Shown here: in pieces, positions 52,393-62,856 of the stretch | Position numbering within the stretch: the stretch's first letter is position 1 | How the letters are laid out: each line of letters starts with the position of its first letter | Source: Notoacmeibacter ruber | GTDB taxonomy: Bacteria; Pseudomonadota; Alphaproteobacteria; Rhizobiales; Rhizobiaceae | DNA: 64,000 bases | Assembly: GCF_003668555.1 (NCBI RefSeq) | Contig: NZ_RCWN01000001.1 | Location: 310,001 to 374,000, forward strand | Direction: 5' to 3' | Program-made: the position numbers and the translations under genes | The notes under the pieces: model-generated | Databases searched by the model: none | The model's input: the letters and a program-made list of their open reading frames with translations, nothing else | What the model was told of the DNA's origin: nothing

Positions 52393-54054
52393 ATGGAGTC
52401 GTTTATGAAAGACCTGGACGCCTGGCGCGCCGTCATGGCCGCGCTGGAAGATTATCATCAGGCGCGTCCCGAAATGGACATGCGTCAGGCCTTCGCCATC
52501 GACGATGATCGCTTCGAGACCTTTTCGATCGATCTGGACGACCTTCTGTTCGACTATAGCAAGTGCGCCGTTGATGAAGCGACGATGGAGCAGTTGGTCC
52601 GCCTGGCGGATGCGATGGGCGTAGGCGAGCTTCGCGATTCCATGTTCGCCGGGGACCCAATCAACCTGACGGAAAAGCGGGCGGTTCTACACACGGCTTT
52701 GCGTGCACCGAAGAATGCTGAATTCACGGTCGGCGGCACGAATGTGATGGGGGAGGTGCACGACGTCCTCGATCGGATGAGCCGCTTCTCGCAGAAGGTG
52801 CGCTCGGGCGAGCACAAGGGCGCGACCGGCGAGGCGATTACGGATATCGTCAACATTGGAATCGGTGGCTCCGATCTTGGCCCCGCGATGGTGACGGCGG
52901 CTCTCGCTCCGTATCATGACGGACCGCGCACGCATTTCGTGTCGAATGTCGATGGCGCCGATATCGCCGATACATTGGCGCGGCTCGATCCGAAATCGAC
53001 GCTCTTCATCGTCGCGTCGAAAACCTTCACAACCATCGAGACGATGACCAATGCCCGAACCGCCCGGGATTGGCTCACCGGAGCGCTTGGCGAAGAGGCC
53101 ACGTCGAGCCACTTTGCGGCCGTTTCGACTGCGCTGGAGAAGGTCGCCGATTTCGGTATCGCGGAAGAGAACATCTTCGGCTTCTGGGACTGGGTTGGTG
53201 GGCGTTACTCGGTCTGGTCGGCGATCGGCCTGCCGGTCATGCTCGCTGTCGGACCACAGAATTTCCGGGCATTTCTCGATGGCGCCCACGCCATGGACGA
53301 ACATTTTCGTCAGGCCGACCCGCGCCGGAATATGCCGATGATCTTCGGCCTGATCGGCTGGTGGCACCGGGTAATCTGCGGCTACACCTCACGCGCCGTG
53401 ATCCCCTACGAGCAAAGGCTCGCCAGACTGCCGGCCTATCTCCAGCAGCTCGACATGGAGAGCAACGGCAAGGGGGTCCAGCGCAACGGACGTCCCGCCC
53501 TCACCGAAACCGGACCGGTGGTCTGGGGCGAGCCGGGCACCAATGGTCAGCACGCCTTTTTCCAGCTGTTGCATCAGGGCACCGATATCATTCCGGTCGA
53601 GTTCGTTCTTTCCGCCCGCGGCCACGAGCCGGAGCTGAGACGGCACCACGAACTGCTTCTGGCGAACGGTCTTGCACAGGCCGAAGCGCTGATGCGGGGT
53701 CGAACATTCGATGAAGCGCTGGAGCAGGCCTATGAGGCGGGGCTGACGGAAGAGCAGGCGTCGCATCTTGCCCCGCATCGGGTCTTCCCGGGCGACCGGC
53801 CGTCGATCACCTTGCTTCACGATCAACTGACCCCGTTCGCTCTCGGTCGTCTGATCGCTCTTTACGAGCACCGCGTCTTCGTCGAGGGAGCCCTGTTCGG
53901 GATCAACTCCTTCGACCAATGGGGCGTCGAACTCGGCAAGGAGCTGGCGACTGCGCTTCTCTCTGTTCTGCGGACGGGCGAGGGCATCGAGGAAAGGGAC
54001 GGTTCGACCGCTGCTCTGCTCAAAAGAGTGCGGTCGGCAGCCAACGCGGACTGA
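52393..54054 (+). CDS. pgi: Glucose-6-phosphate isomerase
   Basis: 553 residues (an ATG four codons later, MKDLDAW, is equally possible). The SIS-fold enzyme is recognised from [40 protein letters not shown] (the substrate phosphate loop), [19 protein letters not shown], and the C-terminal [14 protein letters not shown] [14 protein letters not shown] with the catalytic lysine region. It interconverts glucose-6-phosphate and fructose-6-phosphate. It starts 22 bases after the FNT gene and may be co-transcribed with it. A hairpin lies after the stop. Confidence 0.97.
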   Translation: MESFMKDLDAWRAVMAALEDYHQARPEMDMRQAFAIDDDRFETFSIDLDDLLFDYSKCAVDEATMEQLVRLADAMGVGELRDSMFAGDPINLTEKRAVLHTALRAPKNAEFTVGGTNVMGEVHDVLDRMSRFSQKVRSGEHKGATGEAITDIVNIGIGGSDLGPAMVTAALAPYHDGPRTHFVSNVDGADIADTLARLDPKSTLFIVASKTFTTIETMTNARTARDWLTGALGEEATSSHFAAVSTALEKVADFGIAEENIFGFWDWVGGRYSVWSAIGLPVMLAVGPQNFRAFLDGAHAMDEHFRQADPRRNMPMIFGLIGWWHRVICGYTSRAVIPYEQRLARLPAYLQQLDMESNGKGVQRNGRPALTETGPVVWGEPGTNGQHAFFQLLHQGTDIIPVEFVLSARGHEPELRRHHELLLANGLAQAEALMRGRTFDEALEQAYEAGLTEEQASHLAPHRVFPGDRPSITLLHDQLTPFALGRLIALYEHRVFVEGALFGINSFDQWGVELGKELATALLSVLRTGEGIEERDGSTAALLKRVRSAANAD

Positions 54055-54078
54055 ACCAGACATTCGACCGAAAAAGAT

Positions 54079-54108
54079 CAGGGAAGCCGCATTCGCATCG
54101 GCTCCCTG
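54079..54108. terminator. Hairpin between pgi and the acyl-CoA ligase gene
   Basis: CAGGGA-AGCCG and CGGC-TCCCTG pair with a small bulge around a nine-base loop, between convergent genes; no clear T-run, so weak evidence for termination. Confidence 0.5.
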
Positions 54109-54125
54109 GTCGATGGCGTTCGCGA

Positions 54126-55796
54126 TCAATCGGGACGCAGATCCTTGCGAAGGATCTTGCCGACGGGCGATTTCGGCAACTCCTTGCAGAATTCGACCTT
54201 TCTCGGACGCTTGTATCCGGTCAGGTTCTCGCGGCAATATTGCAGGATTTCGTGCTCATCGAGGGATGATCCCTCTTTGGCAACGATGAAGAGCTTAGGC
54301 ACTTCGCCGCTTCGTTCGTCTGGCACTCCGATGGCGGCGGCCTCCAGCACATCCGGATGGCCGGCTGCGACCTCTTCGATTTCGTTTGGATAGACGTTGA
54401 AGCCGGAGACGAGGATCATGTCCTTCTTGCGGTCGACGATCTTGAAGTACCCGCGCTCATCCATGAAAGCCATGTCGCCGGTCCGGAAATAGCCGTCTTC
54501 CGTCATGACATTGGCGGTGTCGTCGGGGCGGTTCCAATAGCCGGCCATCACCTGCGGCCCTGAAATCGCGATTTCGCCGACCTCTCCCTGACGGACTTCG
54601 TGACCATCATCATCCAGGAGTTTCACATCCGTCGACGGCAGGGGAATGCCGATCGTGCCGGAGAAGCTCTCCGAATCCAGAGGGTTGGATGTGGCAACGG
54701 GCGATGTTTCGGAAAGGCCGTAGCCTTCGTGGATGGTCACCCCCGTCAGCTTCTCCCAGCGTTCCGCCACCGGCTTCTGAACGGCCATGCCGCCGCCAAG
54801 CGTCAGTTTCAAATGGGAGAAATCGAGCTTCTTGAAACCTTCATTGTTCATGAGGGCGACGAAGAGTGTGTTGAGCCCGACAATGACTTCGAAAGGCTGG
54901 CCTTTCAGAGCCTTGGCAAAAGCCGGGATGTCCCGCGGATTTGGAATGAGAAGGTTATGCTGCCCTTCCTCAATGCCGTTCAGCATGTTCACCGTAAGCG
55001 CGTAGATATGATAGAGCGGCAGAGGACAGACCATCAGCGTGCCCGGCTTGCGCCCCCCTGGGAAAGCCGCGCCGACCCAAAGCCGGTTCTGCTCCATATT
55101 CGCCAGAATATTGCGATGGAGAAGGGTGGCTCCTTTCGAGACCCCGGTCGTGCCGCCGGTGTATTGAAGGAAGGCGATATCCTCCAGGCCGATGTCAGGC
55201 GGGGTGAAGGTCTTGTCGCTACCACTCTTCACGGCGTCATTGAATCGGACGTGCCCTTCGAGCGTATAGTCGGGGACCATCTTCTTGACGCGTCGCACAG
55301 CGAAATTGACCACATACCCCTTGAGGCCGAGCAGGTCGCCCATGGTGGCGAGAATGACCGTCTTGAGGGCGGTTCGCTCGCGTATCTTTTCCAGGGACGA
55401 GGCGAAGTTCTCCAGAATGATGATTGCCTCGGCGCCGCTATCATTCAACTGGTGCTCGAGCTCGCGGGGCGTATAGAGCGGGTTGACCCCCACCACCACG
55501 TAACCGGCCTGCAAGATCGCCGTGACCGCGATTGGATATTGCAGGACGTTCGGCATCATGACGGCGACACGGGCGCCTTTCTCCAGGCCGATCGACTGCA
55601 GATAGGCGGCGAGGGCCTTGGACTGGCGTGCAATCTCCGCAAACGAGATGGTCGTACCAAGGCAGGTAAAGGCGGGACGATCGCCCCATTTCTCACAGGA
55701 TTCGAAGAGCAGATCGCCTAGAGACGTCGAGGAAGGCGGAGCGATCTCCGCTGGGACCGATTTCGGATAGTGCGCAAGCCAGGGTTTCTCTGTCAT
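54126..55796 (-). CDS. fadD: Long-chain-fatty-acid-CoA ligase
   Basis: 556 residues from ATG 55796, directly after GGAGGAACCG. ANL-superfamily acyl-CoA synthetase with A3 motif LQYTGGTTGVSKGATLLHRN near residue 215, A5 HEGYGLSETSPVA near 370, A7/A8 YFRTGDMAFMDERGYFKIVD and RKKDMILVSGFNVYPNEIEE, and the catalytic Lys in SPVGKILRKDLR at the end. It activates fatty acids with ATP and CoA for beta-oxidation or lipid use. A DUF924 gene lies upstream in the same direction, 88 bases away. Confidence 0.92.
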   Translation of the reverse strand: MTEKPWLAHYPKSVPAEIAPPSSTSLGDLLFESCEKWGDRPAFTCLGTTISFAEIARQSKALAAYLQSIGLEKGARVAVMMPNVLQYPIAVTAILQAGYVVVGVNPLYTPRELEHQLNDSGAEAIIILENFASSLEKIRERTALKTVILATMGDLLGLKGYVVNFAVRRVKKMVPDYTLEGHVRFNDAVKSGSDKTFTPPDIGLEDIAFLQYTGGTTGVSKGATLLHRNILANMEQNRLWVGAAFPGGRKPGTLMVCPLPLYHIYALTVNMLNGIEEGQHNLLIPNPRDIPAFAKALKGQPFEVIVGLNTLFVALMNNEGFKKLDFSHLKLTLGGGMAVQKPVAERWEKLTGVTIHEGYGLSETSPVATSNPLDSESFSGTIGIPLPSTDVKLLDDDGHEVRQGEVGEIAISGPQVMAGYWNRPDDTANVMTEDGYFRTGDMAFMDERGYFKIVDRKKDMILVSGFNVYPNEIEEVAAGHPDVLEAAAIGVPDERSGEVPKLFIVAKEGSSLDEHEILQYCRENLTGYKRPRKVEFCKELPKSPVGKILRKDLRPD

Positions 55797-55883
55797 CGGT
55801 TCCTCCAATCGTACCGTTATATCGATAACGCCTTTTCTTTATTCTCTAGCATCTAACGTAAACGTCAATCGAAGCGACCTCTA

Positions 55884-56486
55884 TTACGTTTCCCCATCCT
55901 CGCGTATGTCCGTTCCGTCAGGAGCGGGCGTCGACGTTTGTCCATAGCTTTCGGCATCGGCAAGATAAGTCTTCTCCTCGTCCGTACTCTGTCGCCCGAG
56001 AACGTCATTGCGATGGGGAAAGCGGCCGAACCGCTTGATGATGTCGCGATGCTCCTCTGCAAAACGCTTCGCCTCCTCCAGGCCGAGCGCCGTGAAATAT
56101 TCGACGGAAATATCCTGAACGGCAAGCGTTTCCGAGTGCATCATCGGCATATAGAGAAACTGCTTGCCGTGCTCGTTTAATCCTCGGTCGAACCCTTGCG
56201 CCACGGCATGGCGGGAGAGATCCAGCGCCAGCGGATCCGTCGCAAAAGCACGGGCAGTCCCGCGAAACATGTTTCGCGGGAACTGGTCCAGAACGATGAT
56301 GGCGGCAAGCGCTGCATCGGGCACCGCGCGCGAGACCGGCGGCACCGCCTGCGCCAGGCTCTCATGAAGGGGCAGAAAGCGTTTCCTGATCGCCTCGTCC
56401 ACGGACGGCTTTACGGAAAACCAGTCCTCCGGCCCGAGCTCGTCGAACCAGAATGTCGTGACCTCAGCAACCCACTCCGACTCCAT
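55884..56486 (-). CDS. DUF924-family protein
   Basis: 200 residues, TPR-like all-helical fold. The family signature is seen as VTTFWFDELGPEDWFSVKPS near the start, AAIIVLDQFPRNMFRGTARA in the centre, KQFLYMPMMHSETLAVQD and GRFPHRNDVLGRQSTDEEK near the end. The family is widespread in proteobacteria and eukaryotes with no established reaction. The last 25 residues are polar and may be disordered. It lies 111 bases from xylA and is probably separately transcribed. Confidence 0.9.
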   Translation of the reverse strand: MESEWVAEVTTFWFDELGPEDWFSVKPSVDEAIRKRFLPLHESLAQAVPPVSRAVPDAALAAIIVLDQFPRNMFRGTARAFATDPLALDLSRHAVAQGFDRGLNEHGKQFLYMPMMHSETLAVQDISVEYFTALGLEEAKRFAEEHRDIIKRFGRFPHRNDVLGRQSTDEEKTYLADAESYGQTSTPAPDGTDIREDGET

Positions 56487-56597
56487 CAGCTCCTCCTCCG
56501 CCTTTGCAAGACATCCTTGCGCCTTCGCAAATAGTGCGAAGATGGCGGAGGGCCCACCCCGGTCTGTGATTTGACGTGAGAGGTGGTGCCGCGGGCT

Positions 56598-57920
56598 TTA
56601 GACGTAGCGATTGACGATGTTTTCGGCCCACTCCTGCCGGCCGCTTCTCGGCTCGGGATTGATATCCTCCGCATCGACCCGCGCAGCTATGTCTTCAAGC
56701 GTCCGTTCGCCCGAAAGCATGGCTTTGGGCTCGTCATGCTCCCAGCCCGAATAGCGCCTCGACACGAACTCTGTCAGAAGACCTTCCTCGAGCATGGTCG
56801 CGGCAGCTTTCAGGCCGCGGGCGCAGATATCCATTCCGCCAACATGGGAGAAGAGGAGGTCGTGCGGGTCCAGAGACTGTCGGCGCAGCTTCGCATCGAA
56901 ATTCGTGCCGCCGGATTCAAAGCCGCCGGCCTTGAGAATTTCGTAATAGGCCCGCGTCACTTCCGGAACGTCATTGGGGAACTGGTCCGTATCCCAACCG
57001 GACTGGTAATCGTTGCGGTTCATGTCGACGGAACCGAAAATCCCCAGCGCGGCTGCTGTCGCGATCTCGTGTTCGAAACTGTGGCCTGCGAGAATGGCAT
57101 GGCCCTGCTCGATATTGACCTTGACCTCGTTTTCCAAACCGTGGCGCTTGAGAAAGCCATACACGGTCGCGACATCGTGGTCATATTGATGCTTGGTCGG
57201 CTCCTGCGGCTTTGGCTCGATCAGGATCGCGCCCGGAAAGCCGATCTTGTGCTTGTATTCGACGACCATGTTGAGGAAGCGTCCGAGCTGCTGGTCCTCA
57301 CGCTTGAGATCGGTGTTGAGAAGCGTCTCATAGCCTTCACGGCCGCCCCAGAGCACATAGTTCGCGCCCCCCAGCTTGTGCGTCGCATCCATGCAGGTTT
57401 TGACCGTGGCAGCGGCGAAGGCGAAGACATCGGGGTCGGGGTTTGTCGCAGCACCGGACATATACCGGCGGTGGGAAAACAGGTTGGCGGTTCCCCAAAG
57501 GAGTTTCAGCCCGGTTTTGTCCTGCTTAGCCTGGAGAAAATCGACGATGGTCTGGAGGTTCTTCGTATTCTCGGCAAAGCTCTCGCCTTCCGGCCGGATG
57601 TCGGCGTCATGGAAGGTATAGAACGGTGCGCCCAGCGCAGTGAACATCTCGAACGCGACGTCCGCCTTCAGCTTGGCGGCTTCCATGGGATCTGAGCATC
57701 GATCGGCGAACCAGGGTCGGTCGAAGGTCTGTCCGCCAAAGGGATCGCCGCCCGGCCACACAAAGCTGTGCCACCAGCACACGGCAAAGCGCAGATGATC
57801 TTCCATCCGCTTGCCCATGACGATTTCATCCGGATTGTAATGGCGAAATGCCAAGGTTTCCGGACCGGCCTCCGGGTCGAAAGGGATTTTGGAAATGTCG
57901 CCGAAAAAGCCGGTGCTCAT
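56598..57920 (-). CDS. xylA: Xylose isomerase
   Basis: 440 residues. It converts D-xylose to D-xylulose. Family motifs are complete: [40 protein letters not shown] with the catalytic His, [40 protein letters not shown] (metal-binding Glu) and [36 protein letters not shown]. It is last in the xylF-xylH-ATPase-xylA unit, ten bases after the ATPase gene. A xylulokinase gene is not in the window. Confidence 0.96.
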   Translation of the reverse strand: MSTGFFGDISKIPFDPEAGPETLAFRHYNPDEIVMGKRMEDHLRFAVCWWHSFVWPGGDPFGGQTFDRPWFADRCSDPMEAAKLKADVAFEMFTALGAPFYTFHDADIRPEGESFAENTKNLQTIVDFLQAKQDKTGLKLLWGTANLFSHRRYMSGAATNPDPDVFAFAAATVKTCMDATHKLGGANYVLWGGREGYETLLNTDLKREDQQLGRFLNMVVEYKHKIGFPGAILIEPKPQEPTKHQYDHDVATVYGFLKRHGLENEVKVNIEQGHAILAGHSFEHEIATAAALGIFGSVDMNRNDYQSGWDTDQFPNDVPEVTRAYYEILKAGGFESGGTNFDAKLRRQSLDPHDLLFSHVGGMDICARGLKAAATMLEEGLLTEFVSRRYSGWEHDEPKAMLSGERTLEDIAARVDAEDINPEPRSGRQEWAENIVNRYV

Positions 57921-57929
57921 GAAATATCC

Positions 57930-58793
57930 TCAGTTTGTCGTTTCGTCTCGAACGGCGCCTGGCCCCGGCGTCGCGCCGGGAGGACACTTGCCGAGAATGA
58001 TCATGCCCAGCACCTCGTCATCGGTGACGTCTTCGGTAGGTGCCGAACCGACAATCTGACCGTTTTTCATCACGATCACCCGATCGGCGAGGTCAAACAC
58101 GTCATGAATGTCGTGGCTGATCAGGAAGATACCGATGCCATCCGCCTTGAGTTGTTTGATTAGTTCGCCGACCTGAGCCGTCTCCTGCGGTCCGAGTGCA
58201 GCGGTCGGTTCGTCCATGATCAGGATGCGGGCGTTGAAGAGGATCGCGCGGGCGATGGCGACGGACTGCCGCTGACCGCCGGAAAGGCTTTTGACGGGAT
58301 CCTTGAAACGCTGGAAGTTCGGGTTGAGCCGGCCCATCACCTTGCGGGCTTCGGCCTCCATGGCCGCATCGTCCAGCGTGCCCCAACGCGTCAGAATTTC
58401 GCGCCCGAGAAACAGGTTGGCGGCCGCGTCCACATTATCGGCCAGCGCCAGTGTCTGATAGATCGTCTCGATCCCGTATTTCTTGGCATCGCGTGGATTT
58501 TCGATGGTGGCGGTATCGCCACGCACGAAGATCTCGCCGCTGTCACGCGTATAGGCGCCTGACAGGATCTTGATGAGCGTGGATTTGCCCGCGCCGTTAT
58601 GGCCAAGAAGGGCGACCACCTCGCCTGGGTAGAGGTCGATCGAAGCATGATCGACGGCCTTGATGCCGCCAAAGGCGATCGAGATGTCCTTCATCTCGAT
58701 CAGTGGGGTGGCACCCGGCTCACCCCGCCGTGCGGTCAGCGGCTCTGCGGGCACGTGCTCCGGCAGGGCGGTCTTGGTCTCTGTCGCGGTCAT
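57930..58793 (-). CDS. xylG: Xylose ABC transporter ATP-binding protein
   Basis: 287 residues with one nucleotide-binding domain: Walker [20 protein letters not shown] near residue 65, signature [15 protein letters not shown], Walker [17 protein letters not shown] and H-loop LISHDIHDV. The XylG of enteric bacteria has two fused domains of about 510 residues; this is the single-domain form found in rhizobial FrcA-like systems, which must act as a homodimer. Position between permease and xylA supports xylose as substrate. Confidence 0.88.
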   Translation of the reverse strand: MTATETKTALPEHVPAEPLTARRGEPGATPLIEMKDISIAFGGIKAVDHASIDLYPGEVVALLGHNGAGKSTLIKILSGAYTRDSGEIFVRGDTATIENPRDAKKYGIETIYQTLALADNVDAAANLFLGREILTRWGTLDDAAMEAEARKVMGRLNPNFQRFKDPVKSLSGGQRQSVAIARAILFNARILIMDEPTAALGPQETAQVGELIKQLKADGIGIFLISHDIHDVFDLADRVIVMKNGQIVGSAPTEDVTDDEVLGMIILGKCPPGATPGPGAVRDETTN

Positions 58794-58804
58794 GGCGAAG
58801 TTCC

Positions 58805-60214
58805 TTATTTGGCCCGGCGGCGATAGATCGTGTCGATGAAGACGGCGAGAACGAGCACGCTGCCGACGACGACCTGCTGGACGGCGCTATCGAAACCGAT
58901 AAGCACCATGCCGGTTTGCAGGCTCTGCATCAGAAGGGCGCCGATGATCGCGCCGTAGATCGTGCCGATGCCGCCGGCGAGCGAGGTGCCGCCGATCACG
59001 GCCGACGCGATGACGTAGAGTTCATCCAGCGTGCCGAGCGAGTTGGTGGCCGAGTTGAGGCGGGCGGAAGAGATGAGACCGCCAATCGCGGCGAGGACAC
59101 CCATCAGCGCGAAGATCTTCACCGTCATCAGGCGGACATTGATGCCGGCCAGCTCCGCGGCCTCCGGGTTGCCGCCGATGGCGAAGACGTATCGGCCGAA
59201 GCGCGTCCGTGTCGTCAGGAACGTCATGAAAATGCCGACCGCGATCAAAATGAGAACCGGTATCGCAAACCCATGGCTGATGAATATCCCGCCATCCGGC
59301 ACTTCGATGCCCTGTTCTGCTGCATATTGGCGAACGATGCCGCGCGGCCATCCATAAGCGTTGACGATCAGGACGAAGCCGACGACGAGCAGGCAGCCGA
59401 CCGCGGCGACGAAGAATTCGGCCCAGACCGGTCGTGTCGGGAACTTGAAGCGCTGGCGCTGGTGCCGCCCATGATAGACGGCCCAGATGATGCCGATGCA
59501 CGCGATGATGCCGATGACCCAGCTCCAGAACGCGCCGATCGAGCCATAGGGACCACCGCCGAGCAGATTGAAGGTCGGATCAAGCGGGCTGATGGTCTCG
59601 CCGCGCGCCATGAGATAGGCCACGCCGCGCCAGACGAGCAGGCCGCCCAGTGTCACGATAAAGCTCGGGATCTGCCCATAAGCGATCAGGAAGCCGTGAA
59701 ATGCGCCGACAAGCGCACCGGCCAGAATGCCGGCAACGATAGCAAGAACCCAGGTGCCGCCCCAGCCGAGACCGAAGATTTCCGGCAGCCACCGCGCTTG
59801 CGCCAGGCCCATCACCATCGCGCAGAGGCCGAGCATGGAGCCGACGGAAAGGTCGATATGACGGGTGACGATGACTAGAACCATGCCCGTGGCCATCACG
59901 CCGATCGAGGCGGTCTGAACGGTGAGGTTCCACAAATTGCGTGACGTCAGAAACGCGCCGAAACCATTGGCGAACTCGCCGTAGAAATGGAAGCCGAGCC
60001 AGATGAGAAGCAGGGCGCCGACCATGCCGAGAAGGCGCTGGTCGATCTCCGTGGATCGCAGGAAGCTGCTGATCGGCCCCGATTTGTCCCGTGCGATGGG
60101 ACCGGATGAGGGCTGCGCGCCTCCGGATGTCTTCTCTTCTGTTATGGCGGTCTCTTTGGGGCCGGGCGCTGCGTTATCGCTTGGCCGGCCTTCTTCATAG
60201 GTGCTGTCGGTCAT
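58805..60214 (-). CDS. xylH: Xylose ABC transporter permease
   Basis: 469 residues, longer than E. coli XylH (about 393) because of a 50-residue polar N-terminus and a long loop. About ten transmembrane helices with the CUT2/branched-chain permease fold: [40 protein letters not shown] [40 protein letters not shown] and [20 protein letters not shown] near the end. Upstream lies a hairpin separating it from xylF. Confidence 0.92.
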   Translation of the reverse strand: MTDSTYEEGRPSDNAAPGPKETAITEEKTSGGAQPSSGPIARDKSGPISSFLRSTEIDQRLLGMVGALLLIWLGFHFYGEFANGFGAFLTSRNLWNLTVQTASIGVMATGMVLVIVTRHIDLSVGSMLGLCAMVMGLAQARWLPEIFGLGWGGTWVLAIVAGILAGALVGAFHGFLIAYGQIPSFIVTLGGLLVWRGVAYLMARGETISPLDPTFNLLGGGPYGSIGAFWSWVIGIIACIGIIWAVYHGRHQRQRFKFPTRPVWAEFFVAAVGCLLVVGFVLIVNAYGWPRGIVRQYAAEQGIEVPDGGIFISHGFAIPVLILIAVGIFMTFLTTRTRFGRYVFAIGGNPEAAELAGINVRLMTVKIFALMGVLAAIGGLISSARLNSATNSLGTLDELYVIASAVIGGTSLAGGIGTIYGAIIGALLMQSLQTGMVLIGFDSAVQQVVVGSVLVLAVFIDTIYRRRAK

Positions 60215-60308
60215 GGAAGGCGCCTTTCGGCTGACGGCTGGTGGTGCCGCAGCGCAAATCAGGAAACGGCTCTAGGCGAGGAAACGTCGCTCCGCCGTGC
60301 TATGAGCC

Positions 60309-60332
60309 GCCGCCGTCCAAACCGACGGCGGC
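60309..60332 (-). promoter_or_regulatory. Intercistronic stem-loop between xylF and xylH
   Basis: GCCGCCGTC / GACGGCGGC, nine-base stem and six-base loop, 41 bases after the xylF stop. No T-run in the xylH direction, so it more likely protects the xylF message or lowers read-through, raising the binding protein over the permease. Confidence 0.55.
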
Positions 60333-60372
60333 GTGCTCACTTTTGGAAAAGCCCGTCAGGGCAGCTCAACAC

Positions 60373-61416
60373 TTAGCCCTGGCAGGCCGGGACGTCGTCC
60401 TGAGCGCCTTCACAGGCCTGTTCCTTGGAGATGTGGCCGGCATCGATCGCCTTGCCGAGCGTCTCCTTGGTGATCGGCGTCGGCTCCAGGAAGATGGCGT
60501 TCATCTCAACGCCCTTTTCGCCGCCGCTCCACTTCTCAGCGCCCTCGACGTCGGCCATTTCCGTGCCGGAGGCCAGTTCGGAAGCGATTTCCGCAGCGCG
60601 CTTGCCAAGGTCACGGCTGTTCTTCCAGACTGAAACGGTCTGCGTGCCGCGTGCGACGCGATTGAGGGCCGCAAGGTCGCCATCCTGTCCACCGACAGGC
60701 GTCGAGCCGTCCATGCCCTGCGCAGAAAGAGCTGCGATCACGCCGCCGGCCATGCCGTCATTTTCAGCGAGAACAGCGTCGATCTCGTTGTTCTGCGAGG
60801 TCAGGCACTGCTCCATGTTCTTCTGGGCATTGTCTGGCTTCCAGCTATCGGTGAAGCTTTCGCAGGCCACGTTGATCTTGCCGCCATCGACATCGTCGCC
60901 GATCACTTCCATCATGCCTTCGAGAAGGAAGGCAGCGTTCGGGTCGCCCTTGTCGCCCTTGATGATCGCGAAGTTACCCTCGGGCTGAGCTTTGGTTACC
61001 TCTTCCGCGATGATGCGGCCAACGCCCTTATTGTCGAAGGTCAGATAGAAGGCTCGCTCATCTTCGATGAGGCGGTCATAACCGATCACCGGAACGCCTT
61101 CGTTGGAGGCCTGGTCAATAGCAGGGCCGATCGCATCCTTGTCCATTGCCAGAATGATCAGCGCATCGACGCCCTGCGCCAGAAGCGCTTCAACGTCGGT
61201 GATCTGCTTGGAAGCAGAGGCCTGCGCATCTGCCGACACATAGCTGTCGCCCGCTGCCTGGATGGCTTCCTTCATTGCCGATTCATCGATTTTCCAGCGC
61301 TCCTCCTGGAAGTTCGACCATGAAACGCCGATCTTGTTGCCTTCGGCCAAAGCAGGGGCAGCAAAGGCCATGCCAAACGCAGCGCCAGCCACCAGCGCCG
61401 TTGTCAATTTTTTCAT
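60373..61416 (-). CDS. xylF: Xylose ABC transporter substrate-binding protein
   Basis: 347 residues from ATG 61416 (GGAGG seven bases upstream). The signal peptide MKKLTTALVAGAAFGMAFAA ends at PALAEG. The periplasmic binding fold of the sugar type follows: IGVSWSNFQEERWKIDESAM, ALIILAMDKDAIGPAIDQAS, GVPVIGYDRLIEDERAFYLT, VLAENDGMAGGVIAALSAQG, VGGQDGDLAALNRVARGTQT. These match XylF of rhizobia. It leads the xylose operon and is divergent from the ROK repressor gene. Confidence 0.95.
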   Translation of the reverse strand: MKKLTTALVAGAAFGMAFAAPALAEGNKIGVSWSNFQEERWKIDESAMKEAIQAAGDSYVSADAQASASKQITDVEALLAQGVDALIILAMDKDAIGPAIDQASNEGVPVIGYDRLIEDERAFYLTFDNKGVGRIIAEEVTKAQPEGNFAIIKGDKGDPNAAFLLEGMMEVIGDDVDGGKINVACESFTDSWKPDNAQKNMEQCLTSQNNEIDAVLAENDGMAGGVIAALSAQGMDGSTPVGGQDGDLAALNRVARGTQTVSVWKNSRDLGKRAAEIASELASGTEMADVEGAEKWSGGEKGVEMNAIFLEPTPITKETLGKAIDAGHISKEQACEGAQDDVPACQG

Positions 61417-61553
61417 CTGTTCCTCCCAATGCGCCGAAGCGCAGGTCACATTCACCGGCCGAGCCGGCTTCCGATGAGCCTTTATTTCAAGTCTCGAAAA
61501 AAAACGTGACGTATCGTTCGTCTTGTGTCAAGAAGGAAATGGGAGTGAGTTAA

Positions 61554-61583
61554 GTTGTTGCAGTGCAACGACTTTGTTGCAGT
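61554..61583. promoter_or_regulatory. Palindromic operator, probable XylR site
   Basis: GTTGTTGCAGTGCAACGAC (61554-61572) is a near-perfect palindrome centred on TTGCAGTGCAA. The left half TTGTTGCAGT is repeated directly at 61574-61583. It lies 31 bases before the repressor start codon, in the divergent region with xylF. Confidence 0.65.
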
Positions 61584-61602
61584 AGCGAAGCGGGAGGTCC
61601 CG

Positions 61603-62856
61603 ATGGCCCGGCGTACGATGGCGACGCGCCCGGACGATATGCGCCGTATGAACCGGATACGTCTGCTGGCCACTTTGCGTGCATGCGGCGGCACGAGCCG
61701 TCATGCCTTGAGCCATGAGACGGGCCTCTCCGCCGCGACCGTTTCGACGATCACCGCCGAGTTGATCGAGGAGGGCCTTATCGGCATTGGCGAGAGCACG
61801 ACCGGCGCCACGTCGCGCGGCCGCCCTCGTGTGACGCTCAAGCCGGCGGCGGATGTCGGCATTCTGGCCTGCGTCGCGTTTCGCTATAACCAGGCCATTG
61901 TCAGCCTCGTCGATTATGCTGGCGAGCAAGTTGCTCATCTGCGAAGCGATCTCGATACGCGGTCTCTCGACAAGGACGGCCTTTACAGCGCCCTAGAAGC
62001 GCTGATCCGTCGAGCGATGGCAGAAGGCCCCGTTGATGCGCCGCCACTTCGCCGCATTACACTCGGTATGCAGGGGATCGTCGATCTGGAAGGACGCACC
62101 CTTCTATGGTCGCCAGCTTTGACCTTTCACGAGGCGCCATTGGCCGATGCGTTGGAGGAGCGCTTCGATGTTCCGGCACGCCTTTACAATGACTGCGACC
62201 TGATGGCCGAAGCGCTGCGCAAGCAGCCTTTTCGGAAAGGGTTGAAGGACTTCGCCGCCATATTGGTGGCCAGCGGTGTTGGAATGGGGCTTCACCTGCG
62301 CGGCCAACTGGTCAACGGTTTGAAGTCGTCGGGCACGGAATTCGGCCATATCCCTGTTCACCCGGGCGGAGCCCTGTGTCGGTGCGGTCATCGGGGATGC
62401 GTAGAGGCCTACGCGGGAGGCTACGCCATGGCGCGCCGGGCCGCCGGCCTTCACGGAAGCGATTCACCCGTCGATATCGGGGCGGTTTCCGACCTCTCTA
62501 CTCTGGTCAGCAAGGCGGATGCAGGTGATATCCATGCTCGCGCGGCGATCGATGAGGCGGGAGAAGCGCTCGGCCTTGGTCTTGCGTCGCTGTTCACGCT
62601 GGTCGATCCATTCCCGATTGTCCTGGTCGGTCAGCACGATGAGCTATTCGAACGGATGACGACACCGCTTCGCCGGACATTGGCGGCAACACGCGCCGGT
62701 CAGGCCATTGCCGAAAGCCTGCCGATCTCCTTTTCTCCCGACCCCGTGCCACTGACCCTGGCCGGCGCAGCGCTCAGCGGACTGACCGCACTCGACGAAA
62801 TGCTCGCGAACAATCTGCATCTCGTGAGGGAGCCCGGAGGAGGCAAAGCGGCATGA
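61603..62856 (+). CDS. xylR: ROK-family repressor of xylose genes
   Basis: 417 residues from ATG 61603 (GGGAGG upstream). The N-terminal MarR-like helix-turn-helix (RRMNRIRLLATLRACGGTSR, TGLSAATVSTITAELIEEGL, SRGRPRVTL) precedes the ROK sugar-kinase-like domain: LYNDCDLMAEALRKQPF, VASGVGMGLHLRGQL, GTEFGHIPVHPGGALCRCGH, RGCVEAYAGG, where the Cys-His set binds zinc. It probably loses DNA affinity on binding xylose. Divergent from xylF. Its TGA overlaps the ATG of the following di-heme protein gene. Confidence 0.9.
   Translation: MARRTMATRPDDMRRMNRIRLLATLRACGGTSRHALSHETGLSAATVSTITAELIEEGLIGIGESTTGATSRGRPRVTLKPAADVGILACVAFRYNQAIVSLVDYAGEQVAHLRSDLDTRSLDKDGLYSALEALIRRAMAEGPVDAPPLRRITLGMQGIVDLEGRTLLWSPALTFHEAPLADALEERFDVPARLYNDCDLMAEALRKQPFRKGLKDFAAILVASGVGMGLHLRGQLVNGLKSSGTEFGHIPVHPGGALCRCGHRGCVEAYAGGYAMARRAAGLHGSDSPVDIGAVSDLSTLVSKADAGDIHARAAIDEAGEALGLGLASLFTLVDPFPIVLVGQHDELFERMTTPLRRTLAATRAGQAIAESLPISFSPDPVPLTLAGAALSGLTALDEMLANNLHLVREPGGGKAA

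Noticed and set aside
55797..55883. TTTACGTTAG motif upstream of the acyl-CoA ligase, considered as a LiuR-type operator
   Set aside because: Only one half resembles the palindromic consensus; the other half does not match.
58703..59878. 391-codon plus-strand frame over the xylose permease
   Set aside because: Shadow frame full of Asp/Ala/Glu/Arg repeats, mirror of hydrophobic codons on the real strand.
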